A program made the translations under genes and the position numbers. DNA of 64,000 nucleotides from Maribacter algarum (ex Lu et al. 2025) (nom. illeg.) (GTDB taxonomy: Bacteria > Bacteroidota > Bacteroidia > Flavobacteriales > Flavobacteriaceae): NCBI GenBank assembly GCA_947495915.1, contig CANMAW010000002.1, positions 558,001 through 622,000 on the forward strand, given 5' to 3'. Below the pieces are notes generated by a model that did no database searches, was not told the DNA's origin, and saw only the letters and a program-made list of their open reading frames with translations. Shown here one piece after another: positions 8,149 through 16,769 of the stretch; position 1 is the first letter of the stretch; every line of letters begins with the position of its first letter.

Positions 8149-9900
8149 TCAACTTTCTTTCTCTGATAATTGACTTGTGTATAGTTCTTTATAGTATCCA
8201 TCCACTTGATTTAACTCTTCATGTGTACCTTCTTGAAGCAATTGCCCATCTTCAAGAATTAAAATTTTATTTGCGTTTTTTGCTGATGAAACGCGATGAC
8301 TTACAATGATGGTTGTTTTATTCTTTGAAGCCTTTTTTAAATTATTCAGAATCTCTTCTTCCGTTTCTGTATCTACCGCAGAAAGACAATCATCAAAGGA
8401 ATATATTTCAGGATCTTTCAATAAGGCCCGAGCAATTGAAACGCGTTGTTTTTGGCCACCACTTAAGGTAATACCACGTTCACCTAAAATGGTTTCATAC
8501 TGCTTCGAAAAGCCCATAATATTGTCATGTACCACTGCATTCTTAGTTACGGCTATAACTTCTTCATCAGTGGCATTATGTTTGCCAAAGCGTATGTTAT
8601 TTTTAATGGTGTCAGAAAATAAAAAAGCATCTTGCGGAACAGCACCTATTGATTTTCTTAAACTATTTAGATTAATGTTTTTAATAGGAACATCATCAAT
8701 GAGAATTTCTCCAGAAGTCACCTCATAAAGACGCGCTATTAAATCTAAAATTGTTGATTTTCCTGAACCAGTTTTTCCTAAAATAGCAATAGTTTCTCCT
8801 TCGTTTACTACGAAAGAAATATTTTTCAAGGCTGTTATTTTGGTATCTTCATAAGTGAAGGAAACATTTTTAAACTCAATTTTTCCTCGAATTTTACTTT
8901 CTTTTTCAATTAGGTTTTTAATTTCAGGCTCTTCTTTTAAAAATTCATTAATTCTTTTCTGAGATGCCTCAGCGCGTTGAACAATGGTGGTAAGCCACCC
9001 TACAATTGCAACCGGCCAAGTTAGCATATTCACGTAAAGAATAAACTCTGCAATTAATCCAGCCCCAATTTCTCCGTTAATGTATTGTTTACCTCCAATA
9101 TAGATTACAAAAATGTTACTGATGCCAATTAAAAGAATCATTAAAGGAAAAAACCAGGCATTTACCTTAGCTAAGCTCATACTTTTATCTTTTCCGTCTA
9201 AAGCCAAAGTTTTTAAACTGCTATTAGTTTGTGGTTCTAAAGCATAAGCCTTGATTACCGTTACCCCTGAAAACACTTCTTGAGTAAAGGTTGAAAGGTT
9301 ACTAAGATATTCTTGTACTACAGTACTGCGCTTGTGAATTATTTTGCTTATTTGATAAATTAATACGGAAAGAATAGGTAATGGTAATAAGGTATAAGCG
9401 GCTAGAGTAGGAGCTTTGATAAACATTAGCGGAATTAAACAGGCGAAAAGTGTTAAAGTTTGCATACCATACATTATCGCAGGTCCCGCATACATTCTTA
9501 CCTGATTAATGTCTTCGCTTATGCGGTTCATTAAATCACCTGTTCTATTTTTTTTATAAAAATTTAAACTCAAAAATTGATAGTGATTGAACACCTCATT
9601 TTTTAAATCATATTCTATATATCTAGAAACGTTAATGATGGTTTGTCGCATTAAAAAGGTGAAAAAACCCGATAAGAGAGCAGCGCCAACAATGATAATG
9701 ATGAACTCTAAAAGAAGTTCTTCAGTAAGGGCTTTATCGGCAACATTTTTAACATAATTATCTACTGCTGTTATTGATTTATTGACATATGACGGCATAA
9801 CTAGTTGAAAAACTCTTGCAATGATGGTAATGATAATACCTACAAGAAGTTTAAACCAGTATTTTTTAAAGTATTTGTTAAGGTGCTTAAGTTCCTTCAT
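8149..9900 (-). CDS. ABC exporter half-transporter (MsbA/MdlA-like)
   Basis: An inner-membrane ABC transporter of 583 residues: six membrane helices (about 15-310) fused to a nucleotide-binding domain. Visible motifs are Walker A GKTGSGKST (about 373-381), signature LSGGQKQR (about 477), Walker B IYSFDDCLSAVD (about 498-509) and the switch histidine in IVSHRVSS. The residue after the Walker B aspartate is Asp where homodimeric exporters have Glu. This is typical of the degenerate half of heterodimeric exporters such as MdlA or TM287. No partner half is adjacent. The minus-strand TATCTTTG at 9953-9946 is a -7 match. Substrate unknown; lipid or drug export is plausible. Confidence 0.88.
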   Translation of the reverse strand: MKELKHLNKYFKKYWFKLLVGIIITIIARVFQLVMPSYVNKSITAVDNYVKNVADKALTEELLLEFIIIIVGAALLSGFFTFLMRQTIINVSRYIEYDLKNEVFNHYQFLSLNFYKKNRTGDLMNRISEDINQVRMYAGPAIMYGMQTLTLFACLIPLMFIKAPTLAAYTLLPLPILSVLIYQISKIIHKRSTVVQEYLSNLSTFTQEVFSGVTVIKAYALEPQTNSSLKTLALDGKDKSMSLAKVNAWFFPLMILLIGISNIFVIYIGGKQYINGEIGAGLIAEFILYVNMLTWPVAIVGWLTTIVQRAEASQKRINEFLKEEPEIKNLIEKESKIRGKIEFKNVSFTYEDTKITALKNISFVVNEGETIAILGKTGSGKSTILDLIARLYEVTSGEILIDDVPIKNINLNSLRKSIGAVPQDAFLFSDTIKNNIRFGKHNATDEEVIAVTKNAVVHDNIMGFSKQYETILGERGITLSGGQKQRVSIARALLKDPEIYSFDDCLSAVDTETEEEILNNLKKASKNKTTIIVSHRVSSAKNANKILILEDGQLLQEGTHEELNQVDGYYKELYTSQLSEKES

Positions 9901-10081
9901 GAAGGGTAATTACTGCTTTGCGAACTGTTTTCAATAAACGAAAACCAAAGATAGGTGTTTGATCTGCAAATAAATGTTATAAAATGTATAACATATTAAC
10001 CTTTGGGTAACCAATGGTTGAAAATAGATTGCTATTTTTGCCACGTGAAAAACAACCCAATTCTATTTAAAGTTCTTTAAC

Positions 10082-11029
10082 ATGTTAACAAGAAGGCACA
10101 TCAGAGTAAAAGTAATGCAATGTATTTATGCGCTGATTCAATCAAAAGATGACTCACTTAAGAAACAAGAAAAGTTTCTTGAAGAAAGTATCGATAATAT
10201 GTATATGTTGTACTTGTTAATGTTAAGTCTTTTGACCGAAGTGCATACATATGCAAGTACACAAGTAGTATTATCTTCAAAAAAATATTTGGCTGATAGC
10301 ACCAAAGATCACCCCAATAAAGAGAAATTCTTGAACAATAAAGTCTTGTTGCAGATTGCAAGTAACAAGTCATTAAAAGAGGAATTAGAGCATCGTAAGT
10401 TGAAAAACTGGTATCTCAATGAGGAGTATGTACGATTGATTTATAAGGAAATTATTGAAAGCAATAGTTACCTTGAGTATATGCAACATCCAACCAGTAC
10501 TTACGAAGAAGACCGCCAATTGATAAAAACTTTATTCGAAAAAGTAATAGCACCAAATGAAAAGATTTACGATTATTTTGAAGACGATCAGCTAACTTGG
10601 GTTGATGATATTCCAATTGTAAATACCTTTATATTAAAGTTACTTAAAAAAGTTAAAGCAGCCGATACCGAATCATATTTCTTGCCTGCACTTCTTAAAG
10701 ATGAGGAAGATATGAAATACGCTAAAAAATTATTGACTAAAACACTCTTAAATAATGCTGATTTAGAGAAAGAGATTGAAGGTAAAACACCCAATTGGGA
10801 TAAGGATAGAATTGCAGATATTGATGCAATTTTATTAAAAATGGGCATTAGTGAATTGTTACATTTTCCTTCAATACCAGAAAAGGTTACCATCAATGAA
10901 TTTTTAGAAATTGCTAAGGAATATTCTACTCCTAAGAGTAGCATTTTTATTAATGGAATTTTGGATAAATTGGTAAAGGAATACAAAGCGGAAGGAAAAT
11001 TAAACAAGATGGGTAGGGGTCTTTTATAG
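10082..11029 (+). CDS. nusB: Transcription antitermination factor NusB, long Bacteroidota form
   Basis: NusB binds BoxA RNA with NusE/S10 to promote antitermination, mainly of rRNA operons. The start LTRRHIRVKVMQCIYAL (after M1) is the canonical NusB N-terminal arginine-rich helix. The end carries the conserved WDKDRIADIDAILLKMGISELLHFPSIPEKVTINEFLEIAKEY-type region (given here only for orientation: WDKDRIADID at about 239-248, then VTINEFLEIAKEYS). The protein has 315 residues against about 140 in Proteobacteria. The extra roughly 150 residues in the middle are usual for Bacteroidota. A TATTTTTG -7 element lies at 10033-10040. The downstream lipoprotein and yajC follow in the same direction, an arrangement common in this family. 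Confidence 0.93.
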   Translation: MLTRRHIRVKVMQCIYALIQSKDDSLKKQEKFLEESIDNMYMLYLLMLSLLTEVHTYASTQVVLSSKKYLADSTKDHPNKEKFLNNKVLLQIASNKSLKEELEHRKLKNWYLNEEYVRLIYKEIIESNSYLEYMQHPTSTYEEDRQLIKTLFEKVIAPNEKIYDYFEDDQLTWVDDIPIVNTFILKLLKKVKAADTESYFLPALLKDEEDMKYAKKLLTKTLLNNADLEKEIEGKTPNWDKDRIADIDAILLKMGISELLHFPSIPEKVTINEFLEIAKEYSTPKSSIFINGILDKLVKEYKAEGKLNKMGRGLL

Positions 11030-11159
11030 CGCCCACGAGTTTCTTAAATCTTTCTTAATTATAGGTTTCATTCTAGCTGATCGATGAACGGTATCTTCAA
11101 AAAAGAGCAATTCGTAAAGACTACAAAGTTAATTTTAGCGTTATTGTTTAATATTTATC

Positions 11160-11167
11160 TAATTTTG
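11160..11167 (+). promoter_or_regulatory. -7 promoter element before the DUF1573 gene
   Basis: TAATTTTG is an exact match to TAnnTTTG, 21 bp before the ATG at 11189. No TTG occurs at the ideal 17-23 bp spacing. It supports the start at 11189 over the longer frame that opens at 11084. Confidence 0.45.
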
Positions 11168-11188
11168 CAACAAATAAAAATTAATAAG

Positions 11189-11662
11189 ATGAAAAGAGGT
11201 TTTTTAATTATTGGGGCATTGTCCCTTTTCGTTTTTGTTTCCTGTAAGGAAAATGCGTCTAGTAAAATTAATAGCGCCAATGTAGCTGTAGCTGCTGAAC
11301 GCGATGAAGCTGCAAAGCAAGTGCCGGTTATGAGTTTTGAAAAAGCAGAACATGATTTTGGTACTATAGAACAAGGAGCTGCACAAGAAACAGTTTTCAA
11401 GTTTACAAATACTGGTAATGGTCCGTTAATTATTACAGATGCTACTAGTAGCTGTGGTTGTACGGTGCCTACATATCCTAAGAACACGCCTGTTGCACCT
11501 GGTGAAACTGGTGAAATGGTTGTTAAGTTTAACGGATCTGGTCAAAACCAAGTAACAAAAACAATAACAGTTAAAGCAAACACGGCTAAAGGTTCTGAAA
11601 TTTTAAGAATTAAAGCGTTTGTTAATCCTAAAGGAGCTGCTCCATTAGGGCCAACTAAATAA
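11189..11662 (+). CDS. DUF1573-domain lipoprotein
   Basis: A 157-residue exported lipoprotein: MKRGFLIIGALSLFVFVSCK places the lipidated cysteine at residue 19. The body is one DUF1573 Ig-like domain, recognisable by FEKAEHDFGTIEQG, FKFTNTGNGPL and SSCGCTVPTYP (residues about 90-100 carry the CGC pair), ending in a beta-sandwich. Such proteins are abundant in Bacteroidota and of unknown function. A longer reading frame starts at 11084, but a -7 promoter element at 11160-11167 and the signal peptide favour 11189. It lies between nusB and yajC with short gaps. Confidence 0.88.
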   Translation: MKRGFLIIGALSLFVFVSCKENASSKINSANVAVAAERDEAAKQVPVMSFEKAEHDFGTIEQGAAQETVFKFTNTGNGPLIITDATSSCGCTVPTYPKNTPVAPGETGEMVVKFNGSGQNQVTKTITVKANTAKGSEILRIKAFVNPKGAAPLGPTK

Positions 11663-11686
11663 TTTTTAATTTTCAAATAAAACCAA

Positions 11687-11980
11687 ATGGGTAGTATACA
11701 GGATTTTCTTCCGATGCTTTTGATTTTTGTAGTAGCGTATTTTTTTATGATACGGCCACAAATGAAACGCGCAAAAGATGAAAAGAAATTTGCAGCAGAG
11801 CTGAAAAGAGGTGATAGAATTATTACTAAAAGTGGACTTCACGGTAAAGTGATGGATATTAATGACAAAGATAATTCTTGTGTTATTGAGACTATGGCTG
11901 GAAAATTGAAGTTTGATCGCTCGGCAATATCTCTTGAAATGAGTAAGAAGTTAAATACTCCTACTACTGAGAAGAAGTAA
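11687..11980 (+). CDS. yajC: Preprotein translocase subunit YajC
   Basis: A 97-residue accessory subunit of the Sec translocon (SecDF-YajC) in the inner membrane. The sequence has one N-terminal membrane helix (LLIFVVAYFFMIRPQ, with the hallmark FFMIRPQMKR at about residues 19-28). A conserved cytoplasmic domain follows: GDRIITKSGLHGKVMDI. Length is normal. It follows the DUF1573 gene by 24 bp and is followed by a strong terminator, so nusB, the lipoprotein and yajC may form one unit. Confidence 0.95.
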   Translation: MGSIQDFLPMLLIFVVAYFFMIRPQMKRAKDEKKFAAELKRGDRIITKSGLHGKVMDINDKDNSCVIETMAGKLKFDRSAISLEMSKKLNTPTTEKK

Positions 11981-12000
11981 TTTCTTTAAAATACATATTT

Positions 12001-12038
12001 AAAAGGCGCTTTTGCAATTTGTAAAAGTGCCTTTTTTT
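12001..12038 (+). terminator. Rho-independent terminator after yajC
   Basis: The arms AAAAGGCGCTTTT and AAAAGTGCCTTTT pair with one G-U wobble around a 9-nt loop, followed by a T8 run. It closes the nusB-yajC group and faces the convergent YdeI-like gene. Confidence 0.9.
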
Positions 12039-12052
12039 TGTTCCCTTAGAAG

Positions 12053-12655
12053 TTAATTCTTGCGGTATTTGTCATTCAAACCTTTACCAGATTGAATTAG
12101 CGGCAAAATTTTCGTTAAACGTGATTGCTTTGTTTTGTCTTGTTTAGCTGACGTGATATACTCACTATATTCATTTTGATTGTATAACGATAATTGTTCG
12201 AAAGCGGCCGCCATCTCTTTATTTGTACTAAGGGCATCTTTCAAAAGTTGTGGTACAGCTTTTTTTGAAGCTTTCTTGCGTACAGGTACAAGTACTCTTC
12301 CATTTTTTTGATTTTCAATTGCTTCAAGTATATAGCTTAAAATAGCCGCTTCTTTAATTTCAGAAATGTCGTAAAACTTCCAATGCCGCATCGCTTGAGT
12401 TTTACCTTCTTGGGCATTCTCTAATACATCAAGCTCATCTTTTAAAAAGACCCCGTTAAAAAACCAAATTCCAAAATGGTTTTTAAATTTACAAATAGCA
12501 ATTACATTTTTCCCACCAAAAGTATAGGTAGGAAACATCCATTTGAACGTTTCTTCTAAACCAGTCTTTAGAACAAGCTGCCGCAATTTATCAATAGCGG
12601 CGCTAAAGTGATGTTCTTCTTCATAGTAACGCTCAACTTTTTCTAACCTTTCCAT
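12053..12655 (-). CDS. YdeI/OmdA-family protein with DUF1801 domain
   Basis: A 200-residue cytoplasmic protein. The N-terminal half (ETFKWMFPTYTFGGKNVIAIC, then HFGIWFFNGVFL, residues about 35-75) is a DUF1801 domain with the frataxin-like YdhG fold. The C-terminal half (ALSTNKEMAAAFEQLS and YITSAKQDKTKQSRLTKILP) is the OmdA/YdeI bacteriocin-resistance-type module. Proteins of this kind are annotated as YdeI/OmpD-associated, and their molecular role is uncertain. I chose the ATG at 12655; the frame runs to a TTG at 12664. It is single, convergent with yajC. Confidence 0.8.
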   Translation of the reverse strand: MERLEKVERYYEEEHHFSAAIDKLRQLVLKTGLEETFKWMFPTYTFGGKNVIAICKFKNHFGIWFFNGVFLKDELDVLENAQEGKTQAMRHWKFYDISEIKEAAILSYILEAIENQKNGRVLVPVRKKASKKAVPQLLKDALSTNKEMAAAFEQLSLYNQNEYSEYITSAKQDKTKQSRLTKILPLIQSGKGLNDKYRKN

Positions 12656-12711
12656 AATAAACAAAACGAAGTTATTTAATTTACAAGGTAAAGCGAGAAC
12701 CTATTTCTGGT

Positions 12712-13947
12712 TTACTTTTCTTGCTTTGCTACAAGTTCGCAAATTTTTACGATAACTTCAATAGCTTTTTGCATACTTTCTACCGGCACATATTCATATT
12801 TTCCATGAAAGTTATGGCCGCCGGCAAATATATTGGGGCAGGGTAAGCCCATAAAACTTAGTTGAGAACCATCAGTTCCGCCGCGAATGGGTTTAATGAT
12901 TGGGGTAATTCCGATACTTTCCATCGCTTTTTTAGCAATTTCTACAATATGAATTACGGGTTCTACTTTTTCACGCATATTGTAATACTGGTCATTTAAA
13001 TCCATATGAATACAATTCCCGTGAATACTATTAAGCTTTTCTACAATATCAATCAACAATTGTTTCCTTTTTTCGAACTGCATCTTGTCATGATCTCGAA
13101 TAATTAATTCGAATTCGGCATGTTCAATTTCTCCTTTCATATGGTGAACATGAAAAAAGCCTTCACGACCACTGGTGTGTTGGGGAGTTTCTTCTGGAGG
13201 TAATATTGACATAAACTCATTGGCAATACTTATGGCATTTACCATTTTGCCTTTGGCATAGCCAGGGTGAACGCTTTTGCCAGAAATAGTGACTTTTGCC
13301 CCAGCAGCGTTAAAGTTCTCATATTCAAGTTCTCCGATTTGACTCCCATCCATTGTATAAGCCCAATCTGCTCCAAATTCATCAACATCAAATTTGTGGG
13401 CACCACGACCAATTTCTTCGTCAGGGGTAAAGGCAATTCGAATATCTCCGTGTTTTATTTCGGGGTGTTGAATAAGGTATTCCATAGCCGAAACAATTTC
13501 GGTAATTCCTGCTTTATCATCTGCACCCAATAAGGTGGTACCGTCTGTTGTAATAAGAGTTTGCCCTTTATATTGTAATAGATCATCGAAATAAAAAGGG
13601 GAAAGAACAATCTTCTTTTCAACATTTAAAACGATATCACCACCATCATAATCACGAATGATTTGTGGATTCACATCGGTGCCAGAAAAGTCTGGAGAGG
13701 TATCAAAATGCGAAATAAAACCTATGGTAGGTACCTTTTCACTAATGTTGCTTGGTAAAGTTGCCATGATGTAGGCATTATGGTCTATGCTTACATCTTG
13801 CATGCCAATTTGTTTTAGCTCATAAACGAGTTCATTTGCTAAATTCCACTGTTTTTCTGTACTTGGTGTGGTTTTCGAATTCGCATTACTTTGAGTATCA
13901 ATTGTTACATAACTCAGAAAGCGGTCGATAATATGTTGCATTGGCAT
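12712..13947 (-). CDS. pepT: Peptidase T (tripeptide aminopeptidase, M20B)
   Basis: A cytoplasmic dizinc aminopeptidase that removes N-terminal residues from tripeptides. All M20 landmarks are present: SHFDTSPDFSG (first ligand His with Asp, about 83-93), LLGADDKAG (bridging Asp), TPDEEIGRGAHKFD (catalytic Glu and ligand Glu), DWAYTMDGS (ligand Asp), and the C-terminal RGGTDGSQLS and GGHNFHGKYEYV (last His ligand). 411 residues is the normal PepT length. Two ATGs (13947 and 13941) are both possible. It is divergent from the small secreted protein at 13993. Confidence 0.94.
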   Translation of the reverse strand: MPMQHIIDRFLSYVTIDTQSNANSKTTPSTEKQWNLANELVYELKQIGMQDVSIDHNAYIMATLPSNISEKVPTIGFISHFDTSPDFSGTDVNPQIIRDYDGGDIVLNVEKKIVLSPFYFDDLLQYKGQTLITTDGTTLLGADDKAGITEIVSAMEYLIQHPEIKHGDIRIAFTPDEEIGRGAHKFDVDEFGADWAYTMDGSQIGELEYENFNAAGAKVTISGKSVHPGYAKGKMVNAISIANEFMSILPPEETPQHTSGREGFFHVHHMKGEIEHAEFELIIRDHDKMQFEKRKQLLIDIVEKLNSIHGNCIHMDLNDQYYNMREKVEPVIHIVEIAKKAMESIGITPIIKPIRGGTDGSQLSFMGLPCPNIFAGGHNFHGKYEYVPVESMQKAIEVIVKICELVAKQEK

Positions 13948-13992
13948 AATTTTTAATGAAAAATACTGTTTATATATTAGGATTTACAGCGC

Positions 13993-14457
13993 ATGAATTT
14001 AGAAACAAAAAAGATTTCTTTTAAATCTTATCTCGTCTTTTTATCAGTATTATTATCCACAATGGGTATGAGTGCCCAAGATTGCACTCTAGATATTGGA
14101 GGAAAGAATTCGGAAACTCTGATTCGAATTTTTCAATTAAATCGCCCTCAGATAAGTAAAATGGAAACTTTGCAGGCTGAATTAAGTGTTGAAACAAAAA
14201 CCATAGAAGAGGCAATTCAGAAACTTTTTGATACTCAACCTCAAAGTACACCTGAAGAACTAACTGTATTAGCAGATAAATACAAAGTTTTAAAAGAAAA
14301 AATGGTAAAAGCTTCAGCTGCAACTGATAAAAAGCTTCTTGAAGTTTTTAACCAAAAGCAATATGAGCGATATATTACCTTGTGTAATGAAGCTTTTAGA
14401 AGACCAATTCAAGTAGTGCCCCAAGTACTGCAAGACAGTTTGGTAAGTCCAGAATAA
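13993..14457 (+). CDS. Small secreted helical protein of unknown function
   Basis: A 154-residue protein with a signal peptide (hydrophobic SYLVFLSVLLSTMGMSA, cleavage probably near residue 28). The mature part is mostly charged helix: KMETLQAELSVETKTIEEAIQ and TVLADKYKVLKEKMVKAS, ending FNQKQYERYITLCNEAFRRP. The layout recalls Spy/CpxP-like periplasmic helical proteins, but no LTxxQ motif is clear, so I make no functional call. Two cysteines (about 31 and 131) could form a disulfide. It lies divergent from pepT and 91 bp before the pyrD ATG. It may be co-transcribed with pyrD, but pyrD has its own -7 element. Confidence 0.72.
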   Translation: MNLETKKISFKSYLVFLSVLLSTMGMSAQDCTLDIGGKNSETLIRIFQLNRPQISKMETLQAELSVETKTIEEAIQKLFDTQPQSTPEELTVLADKYKVLKEKMVKASAATDKKLLEVFNQKQYERYITLCNEAFRRPIQVVPQVLQDSLVSPE

Positions 14458-14519
14458 ATTTCAATAACAAACTGTTAAAAAAAACGTGTGAGATAGAAGA
14501 AATACTGATGTTGAGTTTG

Positions 14520-14527
14520 TATTTTTG
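14520..14527 (+). promoter_or_regulatory. -7 promoter element before pyrD
   Basis: TATTTTTG matches TAnnTTTG exactly, 21 bp before the ATG at 14549. It covers the TTG (14525) that would start the longer frame, so the ATG is the better start. No correctly spaced TTTG is seen. Confidence 0.45.
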
Positions 14528-14548
14528 GCAAAATTTCTGTCCGACCAC

Positions 14549-15589
14549 ATGTATAAAATTTTCGTTCGACCTTTCTTATTTTTATTAGACGCTGAAAAAG
14601 CACATTATTTCACCTTTTCACTTATTCGAGTGTTATCGAAATTAGGTTTTTCAACTTTGTTTAGAAGCCTTTATTCAAACGATGAAAAGGGACTTGAACG
14701 AGAAGTTTTCGGTCTAAAGTTTAAAAATCCGGTTGGTTTGGCTGCTGGTTTTGATAAAGATGCTAGATTGTATAATGAGTTTTCTGATTTCGGATTCGGG
14801 TTTGTTGAAATTGGTACTCTAACCCCAAAACCTCAAGGGGGTAATCCTAAACCTAGACTATTTAGATTAAAAGCTGATCAAGCCATTATAAATCGAATGG
14901 GCTTTAATAATTCAGGAGTATTTGATGCTGTTGACCGTTTGAAGAAGAAGCACCGCGTATTAGTAGGAGGTAACATTGGAAAAAATAAAGTTACCCCTAA
15001 TGATGAGGCAACCAAAGACTATCTAATTTGTTTAGACGCCCTATTTGACTATGTAGATTATTTTGCTGTAAATGTTAGCTCGCCAAATACACCAGGGCTT
15101 CGTGAACTTCAAGACAAAGAACCATTAACCGCTTTATTAAAGGAACTTAAAAAGGAAAATTCCAAATTCGCTTCTAAAAAAGGGGTAAAGGCAAGACCAA
15201 TTTTATTAAAAATTGCTCCTGATCTTACTGATGATCAGTTGCTTGATATTATTCAAATTGTTCACGATACGCAAATTGATGGGGTTATTGCAACAAACAC
15301 TACTATTGCTAGAGAAAATTTAAAGTCTGACCTTATTGCAACAGAAGAGAAAGGAGGATTAAGTGGGAAACCTTTAACAGAGCGTAGCACAGAAGTTATC
15401 CGATTTTTAGCTAAAAACAGTAACAAGTCGTTTCCCATTATAGGAGTAGGTGGTATTCACTCTCCGCAAGATGCCATAGATAAACTAGAAGCTGGAGCTG
15501 ATTTAGTACAACTTTATTCTGGATTTATTTATGAAGGACCATCTTTGGTAAAGAATATCAATAAGGCCATCTTAGCGAAAGGACTTTAA
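14549..15589 (+). CDS. pyrD: Dihydroorotate dehydrogenase (quinone), class 2
   Basis: A membrane-associated FMN enzyme of pyrimidine synthesis that oxidises dihydroorotate to orotate with quinone. The N-terminal amphipathic helices ([21 protein letters not shown]) are the class 2 membrane-binding extension. The core shows [37 protein letters not shown], and [14 protein letters not shown] with the catalytic serine typical of class 2. FMN phosphate binding is in GVGGI and YSGFIYEGP. 346 residues from the ATG at 14549 is the usual length; a TTG eight codons upstream lies in a promoter element. Confidence 0.95.
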   Translation: MYKIFVRPFLFLLDAEKAHYFTFSLIRVLSKLGFSTLFRSLYSNDEKGLEREVFGLKFKNPVGLAAGFDKDARLYNEFSDFGFGFVEIGTLTPKPQGGNPKPRLFRLKADQAIINRMGFNNSGVFDAVDRLKKKHRVLVGGNIGKNKVTPNDEATKDYLICLDALFDYVDYFAVNVSSPNTPGLRELQDKEPLTALLKELKKENSKFASKKGVKARPILLKIAPDLTDDQLLDIIQIVHDTQIDGVIATNTTIARENLKSDLIATEEKGGLSGKPLTERSTEVIRFLAKNSNKSFPIIGVGGIHSPQDAIDKLEAGADLVQLYSGFIYEGPSLVKNINKAILAKGL

Positions 15590-15599
15590 GAGATACTTG

Positions 15600-16025
15600 C
15601 TAATACAATTTACTTGGGGCCCAGTAATCAATTACCAAAACATCTTCTAAATAAGGAGTTAGAACAGCACCAAATGCTTTATGGTCAGGGTGGGGTAAAT
15701 ATGCTGCCCTATCAGCTTCGCTTTTGAAAGTGAGAAAAAAGCAATGTGTAAAACCCTTATCTAAGCCTTCAGGACTGTTGTTTAAACCCCATTCATAACC
15801 CTGAATTTCAGAAATTTTACTAGGTAAATCCGAAAATGCAGCTTCTACTTTTTCAATGTGCTCAGGCGTAGTTCCCTTTTTAAACTTTAATAATACTACA
15901 TGACGAAGAAGGCTATCGGTTTTTATAGACATTTGGTTATTGGTGTTTATCTTTTCTCTTTCATTGGCAAAGACCATAGTTAGTGCGGTTATGCTAATAA
16001 TTAATGATACAATTGTTGTTTTCAT
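15600..16025 (-). CDS. Exported Dabb-domain protein (stress-responsive alpha/beta barrel)
   Basis: A 141-residue protein with an N-terminal signal peptide (MKTTIVSLIISITALTMVFA), then a single Dabb domain (about residues 40-135). The domain signature is clear: LLRHVVLLKFKKGTTPEHIEKVEAAFSDL (start only; key parts HVVLLKFK and LPSKI), GLNNSPEGLDKGFTHCFFLTF, and YLPHPDHKAFGAVLTPYLEDVLVIDY. Dabb proteins are small dimeric ferredoxin-like barrels; exported versions are frequent in Bacteroidota and of unknown function. It ends 10 bp from the convergent pyrD gene. Confidence 0.87.
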   Translation of the reverse strand: MKTTIVSLIISITALTMVFANEREKINTNNQMSIKTDSLLRHVVLLKFKKGTTPEHIEKVEAAFSDLPSKISEIQGYEWGLNNSPEGLDKGFTHCFFLTFKSEADRAAYLPHPDHKAFGAVLTPYLEDVLVIDYWAPSKLY

Positions 16026-16111
16026 TTTTTATTGTAGTTTTTTGAAAGGTATTAAAAAGCTTGCATTTTACAAGAGAATTTGTACATTTCATAACTACAA
16101 AGATTTTCAAA

Positions 16112-16738
16112 TTGAATTTAGAGATTTTAACTGCTTTTGTAGGCGCAACAGCTGTATTGGCAATGTCGCCAGGCCCTGATAATATTTATGTGCTAACTCA
16201 AAGTATTTCGAATGGAAAGAAATATGGTTTTGCTACCATTGCGGGTCTCATTTCGGGTTGTTTGATTCATATTACGCTGCTTGCTTTTGGAGTTTCGGCC
16301 ATCATCAAAGAGAACAATACATTGTTTTTTACTCTTAAAATCTTTGGAGCAATGTATTTGCTTTTTTTAGCTTTTCAAGTATTTCGCAGTAGTTCTAATA
16401 TTAAAATTTCTGAAAGTGGCTCTTCTAAAAAGGGGCTTATTCAACTTTTCAAACAGGGTTTTGTCATGAATGTGTTGAACCCAAAAGTGAGTATTTTCTT
16501 TTTGGCATTTTTTCCTGGGTTTCTTTTTAGTCAAGAATTAAGTACAACTACGCAATTTTATGTCTTGGGCTTTTTATTTATGTTGGTTTCTGCGTTGATT
16601 TTTGCAGTGATTGTGCTTTTGTCAGACTTGATTTCAAAATACATTCGCACCAATAACAATGTTGGTTTGTTCTTAAAATGGTTGCAAATAATTGTTTTTG
16701 TGGGCATTGCAGTCTATCTATTACTTTCCGATAAATAG
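16112..16738 (+). CDS. LysE/RhtB-family amino-acid exporter
   Basis: An inner-membrane protein of 208 residues with about six helices. The family signature AMSPGPDNIYVLTQSISNG (about residues 17-35 from this start) is clear, as is the second-half motif NVLNPKVSIFFLAFFPGF. Members export amino acids or related compounds; the substrate is not predictable. No ATG exists near the start. I chose TTG at 16112 (giving MNLEILTAF, the length and register usual for RhtB proteins); the frame runs to another TTG at 16061. The next gene starts 31 bp after the stop. Confidence 0.87.
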   Translation: MNLEILTAFVGATAVLAMSPGPDNIYVLTQSISNGKKYGFATIAGLISGCLIHITLLAFGVSAIIKENNTLFFTLKIFGAMYLLFLAFQVFRSSSNIKISESGSSKKGLIQLFKQGFVMNVLNPKVSIFFLAFFPGFLFSQELSTTTQFYVLGFLFMLVSALIFAVIVLLSDLISKYIRTNNNVGLFLKWLQIIVFVGIAVYLLLSDK

Positions 16739-16769
16739 TGGTAATTTTACATTCCTATTTATAGTTCAA

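Noticed and set aside
8085-8728. Plus-strand frames opposite the ABC exporter (8085-8309 and 8306-8728)
   Set aside because: Antisense shadows of a well-supported ABC gene with intact Walker and signature motifs.
16692-16769. Longer start for the HMG-CoA lyase gene
   Set aside because: The extension overlaps the LysE gene and encodes no family sequence; ATG 16770 begins the conserved IIECPRDAMQG region.
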